Source: Cohnella ginsengisoli
Lineage (GTDB): Bacteria > Bacillota > Bacilli > Paenibacillales > Paenibacillaceae
Length of the DNA: 64,000 nucleotides
Assembly: GCF_029525555.1 (NCBI RefSeq)
Contig: NZ_JAPDHZ010000002.1
Location: forward strand, 1,401,868 to 1,465,867
Direction: 5' to 3'
Every line of letters begins with the position of its first letter. Positions within the stretch are counted from its first letter, which is position 1. Below, in pieces: positions 45,162-54,325 of this stretch. Under the pieces are notes generated by a model. The model was not told where the DNA came from and ran no database searches. It saw nothing but the letters and a program-made list of their open reading frames with translations. Made by a program: the position numbers and the translations under genes.

Positions 45162-45827
45162 TCAACCTAACAAACCGACGACGGCCGTCTGCGCCGCCGC
45201 GAACTCGTCGCTGCGGAACGCGAACAGCGACAGCAGGAACAGCACGGATACGATCGCGAAGATGCCCATGCAGATCTTCGACGATACGCGCTGCGCCCGC
45301 GGACCGACCGTAATTCCCCATGCCACGAGAAAAGCCCACAGGCCGTTGGCGAAGTGGAAGACGGCGGCGAGAACCGCGATGAAGTAAATCGTGAAGTAAA
45401 CCGGCTGGGTCACGATATTGTGCATGTGCTGGCCGATCTCTTCGTTGGTCGTGTTGCCGAGCGCGACCTGAACGCGCGTCTGCCAAATATGCCAGGCGAC
45501 GAACACGAAAGTAATGACGCCGGTAATCCGCTGCAGCGCGAACGCCCAGTTGCGTCCGTAGCTGTACCGGCCCGTGTTGTAATTCGACGTAAAGGCGAGA
45601 TACAGGCCGTAGACCCCGTGGAACAGAATCGGCAGCCAAATGACGAACAGCTCGAGGAAAAAAATGAGCGGCAGGCCATGCAAGCCCTTGACGCTGTCTA
45701 CGAAGCCCTCCTTGCCGTGCTCGAACGCGGAGTAATTCGTCAGGGCGTGTTCAATAATGAACAATCCGAGCGGAATCACACCCAAGAGCGAATGAATCTT
45801 GCGCGCGTAAAACGAGTTTCCCTTCAT
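45162..45827 (-). CDS. sdhC: Succinate dehydrogenase cytochrome b558 subunit
   Basis: 221 residues, five membrane helices and several His residues at helix ends (EHALTNYSAFE, FHGVYGLYLA, VAWHIWQTRVQ, VFHFANGLWAF) that bind the two hemes, as in the Bacillus single-anchor enzyme. It passes electrons to menaquinone. First gene of sdhCAB, with AAAGGAG upstream. A LysR-type regulator is divergent across 155 bp. Confidence 0.93.
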   Translation of the reverse strand: MKGNSFYARKIHSLLGVIPLGLFIIEHALTNYSAFEHGKEGFVDSVKGLHGLPLIFFLELFVIWLPILFHGVYGLYLAFTSNYNTGRYSYGRNWAFALQRITGVITFVFVAWHIWQTRVQVALGNTTNEEIGQHMHNIVTQPVYFTIYFIAVLAAVFHFANGLWAFLVAWGITVGPRAQRVSSKICMGIFAIVSVLFLLSLFAFRSDEFAAAQTAVVGLLG

Positions 45828-45930
45828 GTCGGTGAGCGTTCTCCTTTCGATCCGTGCGTTGTCACGAATTCTTCACGGTTTATAGGTTACTCCATTTTCG
45901 CTTATAATGGAACTGCTTATTTATTATTAA

Positions 45931-45955
45931 AACTTATGACGTATGGACATAAGCT
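45931..45955. promoter_or_regulatory. LysR-type operator between sdhC and the LysR gene
   Basis: CTTATG-N9-CATAAG (45933-45953) within a slightly longer near-symmetric AACTTATG...CATAAGCT. This has the T-N11-A geometry of LysR sites and lies between the divergent promoters. A TATAAT facing the LysR gene is at 45903-45908. Confidence 0.55.
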
Positions 45956-45982
45956 CTAAAAAAACGCGGAGGAGGCGTCCAC

Positions 45983-46891
45983 ATGCTGGATGATATGAGA
46001 GTTTTCGCGACCGTCGTCGAGTACAGCAGCCTGAATCGGGCGGCGGACAGGCTGAATGTCACGCAGCCCGCGCTCTCCCGCAGAATCGCGCGTCTCGAGC
46101 GGGAGCTCGGCGTCGATCTTTTCCGCCGCATCGGCAAGCGCCTCGAGCTCACGCCTGCCGGGCAATTCACCTACGATTTCGCCCTCGAGCTGCGCAGATT
46201 CCACGGCGACTACCTGCAGCGGCTGAATGCGTTCAAGACGGCAGAGGCGCCCGTCGCGACGATCGGCGCGAGCCTTACCACGCTGCAGACGACGCTTCCC
46301 GAGCTGATCACGGCCATGACGGAGAAGCATCCGAACCTCGAGATCAAAGCCGTCACCGGCAAGACGCACGAGATCGCGACGCTCGTCAAGGAGCGAAAAG
46401 TCGACTTCGGCCTCGTCGCCTCCTCGGTCGAGGACGATCCGTCGATCACGAGTACGCCTCTTTTCGACGATACGGTCGTGCTGGTGCTGCCCCGCTCGCA
46501 CTTTATAGTAGAACGCACGCAGCTGTCGATGAGCGACCTGAACGGCCTTCCGATGATCCTGTTCGCGCCCGGCACCTGGTACCGCAACCTGACCGACGAG
46601 CTGTTCCGCCAATACAGCGTCAAACCGGACGTCCGCATGGAGATCGACTCGTTCGAGGCGATCGTCCGGCTGCTCGGCGCGAGCCGGGCAGGCACGATGC
46701 TGCCCAAATCGTATTTGCGCCCGCAAATGCTCAGCGACAACGACCTTTACATCGTCCGCATCCGGGAGCTCGAGGAGTTCAAGCGCACGACTTCCCTTAT
46801 TTATGGCGATCTTGCCTGGCTCGCGCCTTCTACGCGCTATTTAATCGAAGAGACGATCGCGTTGTTCGGCAGGGGCAACCGTCAGGGCTGA
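45983..46891 (+). CDS. LysR-family regulator divergent from sdhCAB
   Basis: 302 residues behind CGGAGGAGGCG. The N-terminal helix-turn-helix is LNRAADRLNVTQPALSRRI. The effector-binding domain starts near APVATIGASLTTLQ. Divergence from sdhCAB across an inverted repeat makes sdh control the best guess. It is not obviously the citrate-responsive CcpC of Bacillus (its N-terminus differs), but the role could be similar. The effector is unknown. Confidence 0.88.
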   Translation: MLDDMRVFATVVEYSSLNRAADRLNVTQPALSRRIARLERELGVDLFRRIGKRLELTPAGQFTYDFALELRRFHGDYLQRLNAFKTAEAPVATIGASLTTLQTTLPELITAMTEKHPNLEIKAVTGKTHEIATLVKERKVDFGLVASSVEDDPSITSTPLFDDTVVLVLPRSHFIVERTQLSMSDLNGLPMILFAPGTWYRNLTDELFRQYSVKPDVRMEIDSFEAIVRLLGASRAGTMLPKSYLRPQMLSDNDLYIVRIRELEEFKRTTSLIYGDLAWLAPSTRYLIEETIALFGRGNRQG

Positions 46892-47070
46892 CGGAACGAT
46901 TTTTCATTTTTCTCATCGTTGCTTCGTTTTTCCCGCGGGGGCGCAATCGCAGGATGAGAGCGCCTCTCAGATATCCTCGGTTATCCAACCATGGCGTCCT
47001 TTACCACTTAACCCGGTTCGAGGGATCATGCTACGCTTGGCGCATGAATCGAACCGGAGGGTGAATACAT

Positions 47071-47709
47071 ATGCGTTTTCGATTGGGAATGCGAGCCGCC
47101 GCGCTCGCGCTCGGGGCCGCCCTGCTGCTCCCTGCAGCCGCTTCGCACGCGGCTACGACTTACGCGGCCAAGGACGCGGATACGTTCTGGACGCTGTCCA
47201 AAAAGTTCGCCGTGCCGCTGCAAAAACTGATGAGCTTCAACCCGAATGTCGATCCGAAAAACATATACGCCGGCCTGAAGCTCTCGATCCCTGCGCCTAC
47301 GACGGGTTCCGTGACGGCCAAGGCGGTCCAACCCGCCGCGGTCGCGCAATCCGCCAAGCTCGTCAAAACGACCTCGGGCGACTCGCTGTCCTACGCGACG
47401 GCCATCCAAATGAAGGCGACGGCCTATTCCGCGTCCATCGAAGAAAACGCCTGGGGTCCCGTAGACTACTTCGGCAACCCGCTGAAGCTGGGCACGATCG
47501 CCGTGGATCCGAAGGTCATCCCGCTCGGCACCAAAGTGTACATAACGGGCTACAGCTTGGACGGACTGCCCGTCGGCGGCATGTTCGCCGTCGCTAGCGA
47601 CGCGGGCAGCGCCATCAAGGGCAACCGCATCGACATCTTCGTGCCCGGTTCCCGGGATAAGGCAAGCAAATTCGGCTTTCAATACGTCAACTTGTACGTG
47701 CTTAATTAG
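47071..47709 (+). CDS. Secreted LysM and 3D-domain cell-wall protein
   Basis: 212 residues with a signal peptide cut after about residue 28 (ASHA). One LysM-like wall-binding unit covers residues 30-75 (DTFWTLSKKFAVPLQKLMSFN). The C-terminal 3D domain has IAVDPKVIPLGTKVYI and the three aspartates (AVDP, ASDAGSAI, RIDIFV) of the MltA/YocH/YabE-type fold. It probably cleaves peptidoglycan outside the cell. Ribosome site AACCGGAGGGTG. Confidence 0.88.
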   Translation: MRFRLGMRAAALALGAALLLPAAASHAATTYAAKDADTFWTLSKKFAVPLQKLMSFNPNVDPKNIYAGLKLSIPAPTTGSVTAKAVQPAAVAQSAKLVKTTSGDSLSYATAIQMKATAYSASIEENAWGPVDYFGNPLKLGTIAVDPKVIPLGTKVYITGYSLDGLPVGGMFAVASDAGSAIKGNRIDIFVPGSRDKASKFGFQYVNLYVLN

Positions 47710-47722
47710 TCCGGATGCGCCC

Positions 47723-47769
47723 CAGACCGCAGCCGCTTTCGAGAGAAGGCGGTTGCGGTCTTTTTTTGT
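47723..47769 (+). terminator. Terminator of the 3D-domain gene
   Basis: GACCGCAGCCGC and GCGGTTGCGGTC arms followed by T7. Confidence 0.8.
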
Positions 47770-47812
47770 CGCGCGGCCCCGGCAGCCCAATGTCGCTGCC
47801 GCGCCAATCGGC

Positions 47813-48655
47813 TCAGGCCCGGTTCGGCCTGCGCTCCGGAATATGCAGAAGCTCCGGCACCGTCACCAGCTCGTACCCTTTGGCGCGGAGCTGGTCGATC
47901 AGGTGGGGCAACGCTTTTACCGTGCCGAACAGGTTCTGTCCGGCGCCCCCGCCCGCGTGCATGAGAATGATCGAGCCGGGGCGCAGTCCTTTGACTGCGT
48001 TGCGCAGCACGACGCCGGATGGAATCTGGCGCCAATCCTGGGAGTCGACGTCCCAGTTAACGACCGTATACCCCCGGGATCTGGCCCATTCCAGCTGAGC
48101 GGGCCTTATATCTCCGTACGGCGGCCTGATCATCGCGGGTTCGAAGCCAGCTGTCGCCCGGATCGCGGCCCCGGTCCGCTCGATCTCCCGCCTCACCTGC
48201 CCCAGGCTCAGCTTGGGCAGCTCGGGATGCGAGTAGGTGTGATTGCCTACCGCATGGCCTTCGTTCACGATTCTTCTTACCAAGTCTGGGTGCTTGGCTG
48301 CCCGGCTGCCGACGACGAAAAAGGTGGCGGGCACCCGCTTGCGCTTCAGCACGTTCAGCACGAGGGGCGTATACCGGGGATCGGGCACGTCGTCGAAGGT
48401 AAGCGCCACGCGCCTCCCGCCTGAAGACGAGGCGCGCAGCACGAACACGCCTCTGTACCTGCGCTGAAGGTCCGACCAGCTCACGGGCGCCGACGCAGGC
48501 TTAAGCGCCTGCAACGCCGTCGCGGTCGCCGCATGCGTTCGTTCTTCCGCGCCGGCTCCATTCGCTTCCGCCGGCACCAGCGCCATTCCCGCGAGCATCA
48601 GGCCGACCGTCAACGCGGCCAGCCGCCGGCTCCATTTTTCACGCTGCTGCATCAT
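47813..48655 (-). CDS. Polysaccharide deacetylase (CE4) with signal peptide
   Basis: 280 residues. The signal segment spans residues 10-30 (LAALTVGLMLAGMALVPAEA). The NodB domain shows all five CE4 motifs: TFDDVPD, HTYSHPE (the metal pair in NHTYSH), RPPYGDIRP, DVDSQDW and LMHAGGG. It deacetylates an N-acetylhexosamine polymer outside the cell, with peptidoglycan the likely target. It converges on the 3D-domain gene. Confidence 0.9.
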   Translation of the reverse strand: MMQQREKWSRRLAALTVGLMLAGMALVPAEANGAGAEERTHAATATALQALKPASAPVSWSDLQRRYRGVFVLRASSSGGRRVALTFDDVPDPRYTPLVLNVLKRKRVPATFFVVGSRAAKHPDLVRRIVNEGHAVGNHTYSHPELPKLSLGQVRREIERTGAAIRATAGFEPAMIRPPYGDIRPAQLEWARSRGYTVVNWDVDSQDWRQIPSGVVLRNAVKGLRPGSIILMHAGGGAGQNLFGTVKALPHLIDQLRAKGYELVTVPELLHIPERRPNRA

Positions 48656-48732
48656 TTCTCATTCACTCCCGTCGCTAAGCGGCACTGCTGTTAGCGTGAG
48701 CGAATGCGGCCCATATCATACCTTTCTCGCCT

Positions 48733-49396
48733 TTATTGGCCGATCGCGTCCTGGAAGGCCTCGATCTGCTCGTTCGTGCCGATGACGACCATGACGTCTC
48801 CTTCGGCCAGCGTGTCCGTAGCCGTCGGCGCGACGATCATCCCCTGCGTCTTGTTCAGCGCCACGATGCTGCAGCCGTACCTGCCGCGGGGGGTTCGTCT
48901 CCTCGATCGACTTGCCGGCCAGACATGCCGGCACGCCGAGCTCCGCGATCGTATACTTATCCGACAGCTCGATGTAGTCGAGCAAGTTCGGCGACACGAG
49001 CTGATGCGCCACCCGGATGCCCATGTCCCGCTCCGGATAGATGACGCGATCCACGTCCATCCGTTCGAGCACGCGCCCGTGCAGCTCGGACACGGCCTTG
49101 GCGACGACCTTCTTGACGCCCAGCTCCTTGAGCAGGATCGCCGCAAGGATGCTCGCCTGCACGTCGTCCCCGATCGCGACGACGCCGCAGTCGAAGTTGC
49201 GCGCGCCGATCGAACGCAGCGTGTCCTCGTCCGTCGCGTCCGCGATGACCGTATGGGTCAGGATGCCGCTCATCTCCTGCACCTTTTCCTCGTCCCGGTC
49301 GACGCCGAGCACCTCGTAGCCAAGCTCGATCAGTTCCTTGCCGATGCTGGCCCCGAACCGTCCGAGGCCGATGATCACGAATTGATTCATTTTCAT
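48733..49396 (-). CDS. ktrA: KtrA/TrkA-type potassium channel regulator, one frameshift
   Basis: Cytoplasmic RCK ring that gates KtrB. The RCK_N nucleotide-binding fold is at the start (FVIIGLGRFGASIGKEL, VLGVDRD). The C-terminal RCK_C domain follows. A G6 run at 48888-48893 (gene: ETNPRGRYGCS needs C5) breaks the frame. Past it the sequence GMIVAPTATDTLAEGDVMVV continues to 48733. Corrected length is about 220 residues. RCK_C domains of this family bind c-di-AMP, matching the riboswitch ahead of the operon. Confidence 0.9.
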
Positions 49397-49414
49397 GGTG
49401 GCACATCTCTTTCG

Positions 49415-50758
49415 TTATCCGATGATGATCTTGCCTTCCGCTTCCCTGTACAGCACCTTGTCCCGCTTAGGCACGAGCGCGTAGCCAAGCGTCAGCGGAC
49501 CTAGCCTGCCGGCGAACATCATCAGCATGATGACGATCTTGCCGAACAAGGTCAAATCCGACGTAAGCCCCAGCGACAACCCGACCGTGCCGAAGGCGGA
49601 GACGACTTCGAACAGGATCATGAGGAAGTGATGGTCCTCCGTCGTGGACAGGATCATGGTCGCCGTAAGCACCAACGCCAAAGCAAGAAGCGTAAGCGTC
49701 AGCGCCTTATATACGCGCTCTTGCGCCAGACGGTAGCGGAACATGACGACATCCTCCCGCCCGCGTATGATCGCCCAGACCGCGCCCAGCAGCGCCGCGA
49801 ACGTCGTCGTCTTGATGCCGCCCCCGGTCGAGCCCGGGGAAGCGCCGATGAACATCAGGATGATGATGAAAAACTGCGTCGCCTGCCGCAAATCCGTCAG
49901 ATTAAGCGTATTGACGCCGGCGGTGCGGGGACTGACCGACTGCATGAACGCGGTTAAAATCTTAGTACCCGTATTCAGCGGGCCCATCGTGCCGGGATTC
50001 GCGTATTCGAAGGCGAACACGACGATCGCGCCGAACAAAATGAGCGAACCCGACATCGTCAGGACCACTTTGGAATGCAAGGACAGCCTGCGCCCGCCGC
50101 GCAGATCCGTCAGGTCCGACAGCACCACGAAGCCGAGTCCGCCGACGACGATGAGCGCCATGCTCACTAGATTGACCCATGGATCGTCCGCGTAGCCGGT
50201 CAGGCTGCTGAAGCCCCCCATAAGGTCGAATCCCGCGTTGTTGAAAAAGGATACCGCGTGAAAAACGCCGTAGTATATCGCTCGGCCCGGACTCATATTG
50301 GTAAGAAAGCGAATCGTGAGCAAGAGAGCGCCCGCCGCCTCGATCGTCAGCGCGTACAGCACGACGCGGCGGACGAGCCGGACGATGCCCTCGATGCTGC
50401 TCTGATTGAGCGCTTCCTGCAGGATCAGGCGCTCCTTGAGCGAGATGCGCCGCTTCAGGAAAATCGCGAACAGCGTCGCCATCGACATGAAGCCGAGACC
50501 GCCGATCTGGATCATCGTCAAGATGACGATCTGCCCGAATACGGAGTAATGATCGCCCGTGTCGACGACGACGAGTCCGGTGACGCAAGTGGCTGAGGTG
50601 GCGGTGAAGAGCGCGTCGATATAACGCGTCTCCTCTCCGCTGCTCGAAGCGACCGGCAGATGGAGCAGGAACGAGCCGAGTCCGATGATGAAGGCGAATC
50701 CGATCGCCAGCGTCCTCGGCGGGGAGGCGACCAGCCAGCTGAATATTTTTTTGCGCAT
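49415..50758 (-). CDS. ktrB: KtrB potassium channel/transporter subunit, copy proximal to ktrA
   Basis: 447 residues behind GAAGGAGGAGAGCG. Four selectivity-filter repeats are visible: ATCVTGLVVVD, FNNAGFDLMG, SPRTAGVNT and FGTVGLSLGL. The IGASPGSTGGGIKTTT loop is that of the intramembrane gate. It imports K+ with Na+ coupling. It lies 18 bases ahead of ktrA, and 25 bases behind a second ktrB homologue, so a single regulator may serve both. Confidence 0.93.
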   Translation of the reverse strand: MRKKIFSWLVASPPRTLAIGFAFIIGLGSFLLHLPVASSSGEETRYIDALFTATSATCVTGLVVVDTGDHYSVFGQIVILTMIQIGGLGFMSMATLFAIFLKRRISLKERLILQEALNQSSIEGIVRLVRRVVLYALTIEAAGALLLTIRFLTNMSPGRAIYYGVFHAVSFFNNAGFDLMGGFSSLTGYADDPWVNLVSMALIVVGGLGFVVLSDLTDLRGGRRLSLHSKVVLTMSGSLILFGAIVVFAFEYANPGTMGPLNTGTKILTAFMQSVSPRTAGVNTLNLTDLRQATQFFIIILMFIGASPGSTGGGIKTTTFAALLGAVWAIIRGREDVVMFRYRLAQERVYKALTLTLLALALVLTATMILSTTEDHHFLMILFEVVSAFGTVGLSLGLTSDLTLFGKIVIMLMMFAGRLGPLTLGYALVPKRDKVLYREAEGKIIIG

Positions 50759-50783
50759 TTCGCTCTCCTCCTTCGCCTGCTTT

Positions 50784-52127
50784 TTAACCGATAATGATAC
50801 GTCCCTCGGCGTGCCGGTACAGCGTTCGTCCGGACTTGGAGCCCAGCGCGTACGTCATTGTCAGCGGGCCGAGACGGCCGATGAACATGAGGACGATGAT
50901 AAGGATCTGGCCGAACGACGACAGGTCCCCGGTAATCCCGGCCGACAAGCCTACCGTCGCATAAGCGGACATGACCTCGAAAAGAATGAGCAGGAACGCC
51001 TGCTTTTCGGTAATCGAGAGGATCATGACGGACGTGATGACGATGGCGAGCGACAGCATCGTGACCGTAATCGCGCGGTTCACCTTGGCTCGCTCGATAC
51101 GCAGGCCGAGCAGTACGACGTCGGTGCGGCCGCGAAGCATCGCCCAGACGGCGGCCGCTAGCACCGCGAACGCGGTCGTCTTGATGCCGCCGCCGGTGGA
51201 GCCCGGAGAAGCGCCGACGAACATGAGCAGCACCATCGCGAACTGCGTCGCGTCCCGCAGGGAGCCGATGTCGACGGTGCTGACGCCGGCGGAGCGGGTG
51301 GACACGGACTGCAGCGCGGCAGCAAGCAGCTTGTCTCCGAAAGCAAGCGGGCCCAGCGTGCTCTCGTTCGTATATTCGAAGATCAGGATCGTGACCGTGC
51401 CGAGAACGATAAGAAATGCCGATACCCAGAGCACGACTTTGGAATGGTAGGACAGCTTGCGGCGCGTACGCAGCTCGACGAGGTCGGACAGCACGACGAA
51501 GCCGACGCCGCCGAGCACGACGAGCGCGATCGCGAGGATGTTCATGTAAGGATCTCCGACATATCCGGCCATGCTGCGGAAATCGCCGAACAGGTCGAAG
51601 CCGCCGTTGTTGAAGAAAGAAACGCTATGGTACACGCCATAATAAAGCGCCTGCCGGAAATGCATTTCGCGCATGAACCGGAAGGTAAAGAGCAGCGCGC
51701 CGACCGCCTCGATGCAGAGCGCGTAGATCAAGACCCGGCGTACCAGCCGCACGATGCCTTCGAGGCTGCCCTGGTTCATCGCTTCCTGCAGGACGAGACG
51801 GTCCTTAAGGGAGAGGCGGCGGCCGGCGAAAAACGCGAACAGCGTGCCCATCGTCATGAAGCCGAGCCCGCCGAGCTGCACGAGGACGAGAATGACCCAG
51901 CGGCCGAAAACGGAGAAATAACCGACCGTATCCAGCCTTGTGAGCCCCGTCACGCAGGTCGCAGAACTGGAGACGAAAAACGCCTCGAGCCAAGGCGTCG
52001 GCTCGCCGGACACCCTCGAGATCGGGAGCCTCAGCAGCAACGCGCCGAACGCGATGATGACCGCGAACCCGATCGTCAGCACGCGGGGCGGGGAAGCATA
52101 TAGCCAGCCGATGATTTTTCTGAGCAA
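50784..52127 (-). CDS. ktrB: KtrB potassium channel/transporter subunit, first gene of operon
   Basis: 447 residues from TTG 52127, chosen because it aligns with the start of the other KtrB (LRKIIGWLYASPPR) and has AGGTGA upstream. The GTG at 52139 gives four residues more; the longest frame would start inside the terminator T-run. Filter repeats ATCVTGLTRLD, FNNGGFDLFG, STRSAGVST and YATVGLSAGI. Tandem with a second ktrB and ktrA under a c-di-AMP riboswitch. Confidence 0.92.
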   Translation of the reverse strand: MLRKIIGWLYASPPRVLTIGFAVIIAFGALLLRLPISRVSGEPTPWLEAFFVSSSATCVTGLTRLDTVGYFSVFGRWVILVLVQLGGLGFMTMGTLFAFFAGRRLSLKDRLVLQEAMNQGSLEGIVRLVRRVLIYALCIEAVGALLFTFRFMREMHFRQALYYGVYHSVSFFNNGGFDLFGDFRSMAGYVGDPYMNILAIALVVLGGVGFVVLSDLVELRTRRKLSYHSKVVLWVSAFLIVLGTVTILIFEYTNESTLGPLAFGDKLLAAALQSVSTRSAGVSTVDIGSLRDATQFAMVLLMFVGASPGSTGGGIKTTAFAVLAAAVWAMLRGRTDVVLLGLRIERAKVNRAITVTMLSLAIVITSVMILSITEKQAFLLILFEVMSAYATVGLSAGITGDLSSFGQILIIVLMFIGRLGPLTMTYALGSKSGRTLYRHAEGRIIIG

Positions 52128-52167
52128 CGTACGATTCACCTCGCGTCGGCAAACGTTAGAAAAGCGC

Positions 52168-52200
52168 GCAAAAAAAGACACTGGAGCTCCAGTGCCTTGC
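52168..52200 (-). terminator. Riboswitch-controlled terminator before the ktr operon
   Basis: Minus strand GGCACTGGAGCTCCAGTGTC followed by T7; a perfect stem. It lies between the riboswitch and the first ktrB. Formation stops transcription before the operon. Confidence 0.9.
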
Positions 52201-52205
52201 GCACG

Positions 52206-52336
52206 GCGATCCTGTCTGGCAGCCTACGAGGTTAGCTGACGGGTTCGGGCCAGAACAGGCTGCCCTATCCGGCGCTTGGCGCGCGGAATTCACCCCGGAA
52301 AACTTAAGTGGTTCCCCCGTTTTCTTTGCGGAAATT
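52206..52336 (-). ncRNA. c-di-AMP (ydaO-yuaA type) riboswitch
   Basis: Read on the minus strand, the conserved blocks of this class follow in order: GGGGGAACCA, TTTTCCGGGGTGAATTCC, GCGCC...AGGGCAGCC and CCGAACCCGTCAGCTAACCT, then a second stem strand CGTAGGCTGCC. In the known class, bound c-di-AMP favours the terminator and lowers potassium import. The downstream terminator and the ktrBBA genes fit that OFF switch. A promoter (TTGTGC, 17 bp, TATAAT) lies just upstream. Confidence 0.9.
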
Positions 52337-52395
52337 CGGCTGGGTAGTATGATGGAGAAACGATGGTCCGGCTTCCAGAAAAAACATTACACCGC

Positions 52396-52424
52396 ATTAT
52401 AGTCTGTCCTATAGGTACGCACAA
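52396..52424 (-). promoter_or_regulatory. Predicted promoter of the ktr leader
   Basis: Minus strand TTGTGC (52419-52424), 17 bp, TATAAT (52396-52401). The start of transcription would be about 55 bases before the riboswitch. Nothing else is recognisable in 52425-52616. Confidence 0.5.
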
Positions 52425-52616
52425 CAGCAGAAATGCGAAAAATCGCCTTATATGAGGATATACGGACGTTATTAGGCCGTGTAACAGCTTTTTTTACGGG
52501 GAATCTAACTCTTTCTCTTGTTTTGGCTCCAATTCCTATCGATAATAAGCGAAAGGACCAGCTATTGCGGATAAAAAGACGATGTATACGCTTTTTCAGA
52601 TCAATTCGGAATCGGA

Positions 52617-54309
52617 GTGGATAATTTGAGATCATCGAAATGGGCTACCGCCGCGGCAATCGGCCTTCTTATCTTCCTTTTCATGCAAGTATTGCCTGCG
52701 ATCATCCCGGCTATAAAAGGCGAATCCGCGGCAATCGGCCGCTCCGAGGCGAAGCGGATCGCACTCGCCTACGCCTCGGAGCGCTGGGGAATGGATCTCG
52801 GCGAAGGGTCCGAGGCGACGATCACGCATGTAGGCGACGATCGAATGGCTGCTTACATGACCAAGCACAAACTGACCGACGAATACGATCGCGACTGGGA
52901 CGCGCGCTACCCGACGGACGTCTACGCGGTCGATCTGCATGCGGCCGACGGCAGCGTCGACCGTGTCTCCGTCCACATGGAGACGGGCGCAGTCGTCGGC
53001 TGGGCGCGCGTCGGCGATGCCATGACCGACGCGGAAAAAGCGGCGGTCCGCGACGTAGAGGCGCAAACGGCCAAAGCGCTTGCCTGGCTCAAGACGCAGC
53101 CGGAATTCGACGCTTCGTCTTGGGAGCCTATCGGCAGCTTGACGGAAGGCGGTTCTGTCATCCTGCAGAGCCGCAAGACCGGCTTGTCTGACGCCCATCT
53201 GCAACTGCTCGTGCAGCCCGACAAGGTGCTGACTTACCGATACGCGCTTCCCGTTTCGTTCGCTGAAGAGATCGCTAAGCAACGCAAGATTGCCGACAAG
53301 CTGTCGATGACCGGCTTCCTCCTGCCGCAGATCGTCATGTTCGTGCTCGCCGTCATATACGCCGCGGCCTGCAGGGGATGGACGTCGTTCAAGCGCGGGC
53401 TGTTCTTGTCCGCCGCCTTCTTCGTCATGTACGCGGGGTTCATGTTCAACCTGCGTCCGGGACTGCGCGCTTCTTCGTCAGGCATGAACGCGATCGCTGC
53501 GGAGAGCGACGTGACGGCGCTGCTCGTCACGAACGTCGTTATTCTATTCATACAGGCGCTGCTCACGTACTTCGCAGCCGTCGGCGGCGACGGCTTGTGG
53601 CGCTCGATGGGCCGATCCCTGTGGCCGCGCTGGCAGGATGCCGACTACGGCATCAGGATCAAGACCGCCATGAAGCAAGGATACATGCTCGCCGTGATCC
53701 TGCTCGGCGCCCAGAGCGTCGTGCTGACGGTTCTCGGCCTGCTGCTCGGCAGTTATTACGGCTCCGATCCCAGCCAGTCCGCCTACAATATGTACTATCC
53801 TTGGCTGCTCCCCCCTGCTCGCTTGGTGCGCGGGCATCTCGGAGGAGCTGCAGACCCGCTTCTTCGGCATCGGGCTCGTTCGCAAATGGCTCGGCGCCCT
53901 GAGCGGCTCCAAGTCGGGAGGCGATGGCTCCGGTACCGGCGGGCGATCCGGCTCGGCGTTGTCCCGCGCGCTGACTTCGATCGCGGTCCTGCCCGCGACG
54001 GCCGTATGGGCGTTCGGCCATGTCGGCTACGCGGTGTACCCTTGGCAGACCCGGTTCATCGAGCTCATGATCATCGGCGCTCTATTCGCCTGGTTTATGC
54101 TGCGTTTCGGCCTGCTGGCCGTCATTTTCGCGCACGTCGTGCTCGATTCGACCCTGATGGCCGTGCAGATGCTGTCCGACGGACTGTCGTCCGACAATAT
54201 CGCCGGCTTCGTCAGCGTCCTTCTGCCGGCGGCCGTCGCGTTGCTGATCGCCTGGCTGCACGAACGGCGGCGGGGCGGGACGGGTTCGACCGCAGACATT
54301 TCGCGTTAG
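52617..54309 (+). CDS. CPBP-family intramembrane protease with PepSY-like N-terminal region, one frameshift
   Basis: Starts at GTG 52617 with GGA six bases upstream (weak). TM1 is residues 12-28. An extracytoplasmic PepSY-like stretch spans about 35-130 (SEAKRIALAYASERWGMDL, DVYAVDLHAADGSVDRVSVH). Several membrane helices precede the CPBP (CAAX-protease and bacteriocin-processing) domain. Its motifs GISEELQTRFFGIGL, FGHVGYAVYPWQ and HVVLDSTLM lie past a frame break in the C6 run 53810-53815 (PWLLPLLAWCAGISEEL needs C5). Corrected length is about 563 residues. It may process or degrade membrane proteins; CPBP members also confer bacteriocin immunity, but this gene is 16 kb from the peptide operon. 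Confidence 0.82.
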
Positions 54310-54325
54310 CAGAGCTGGAGAACTG

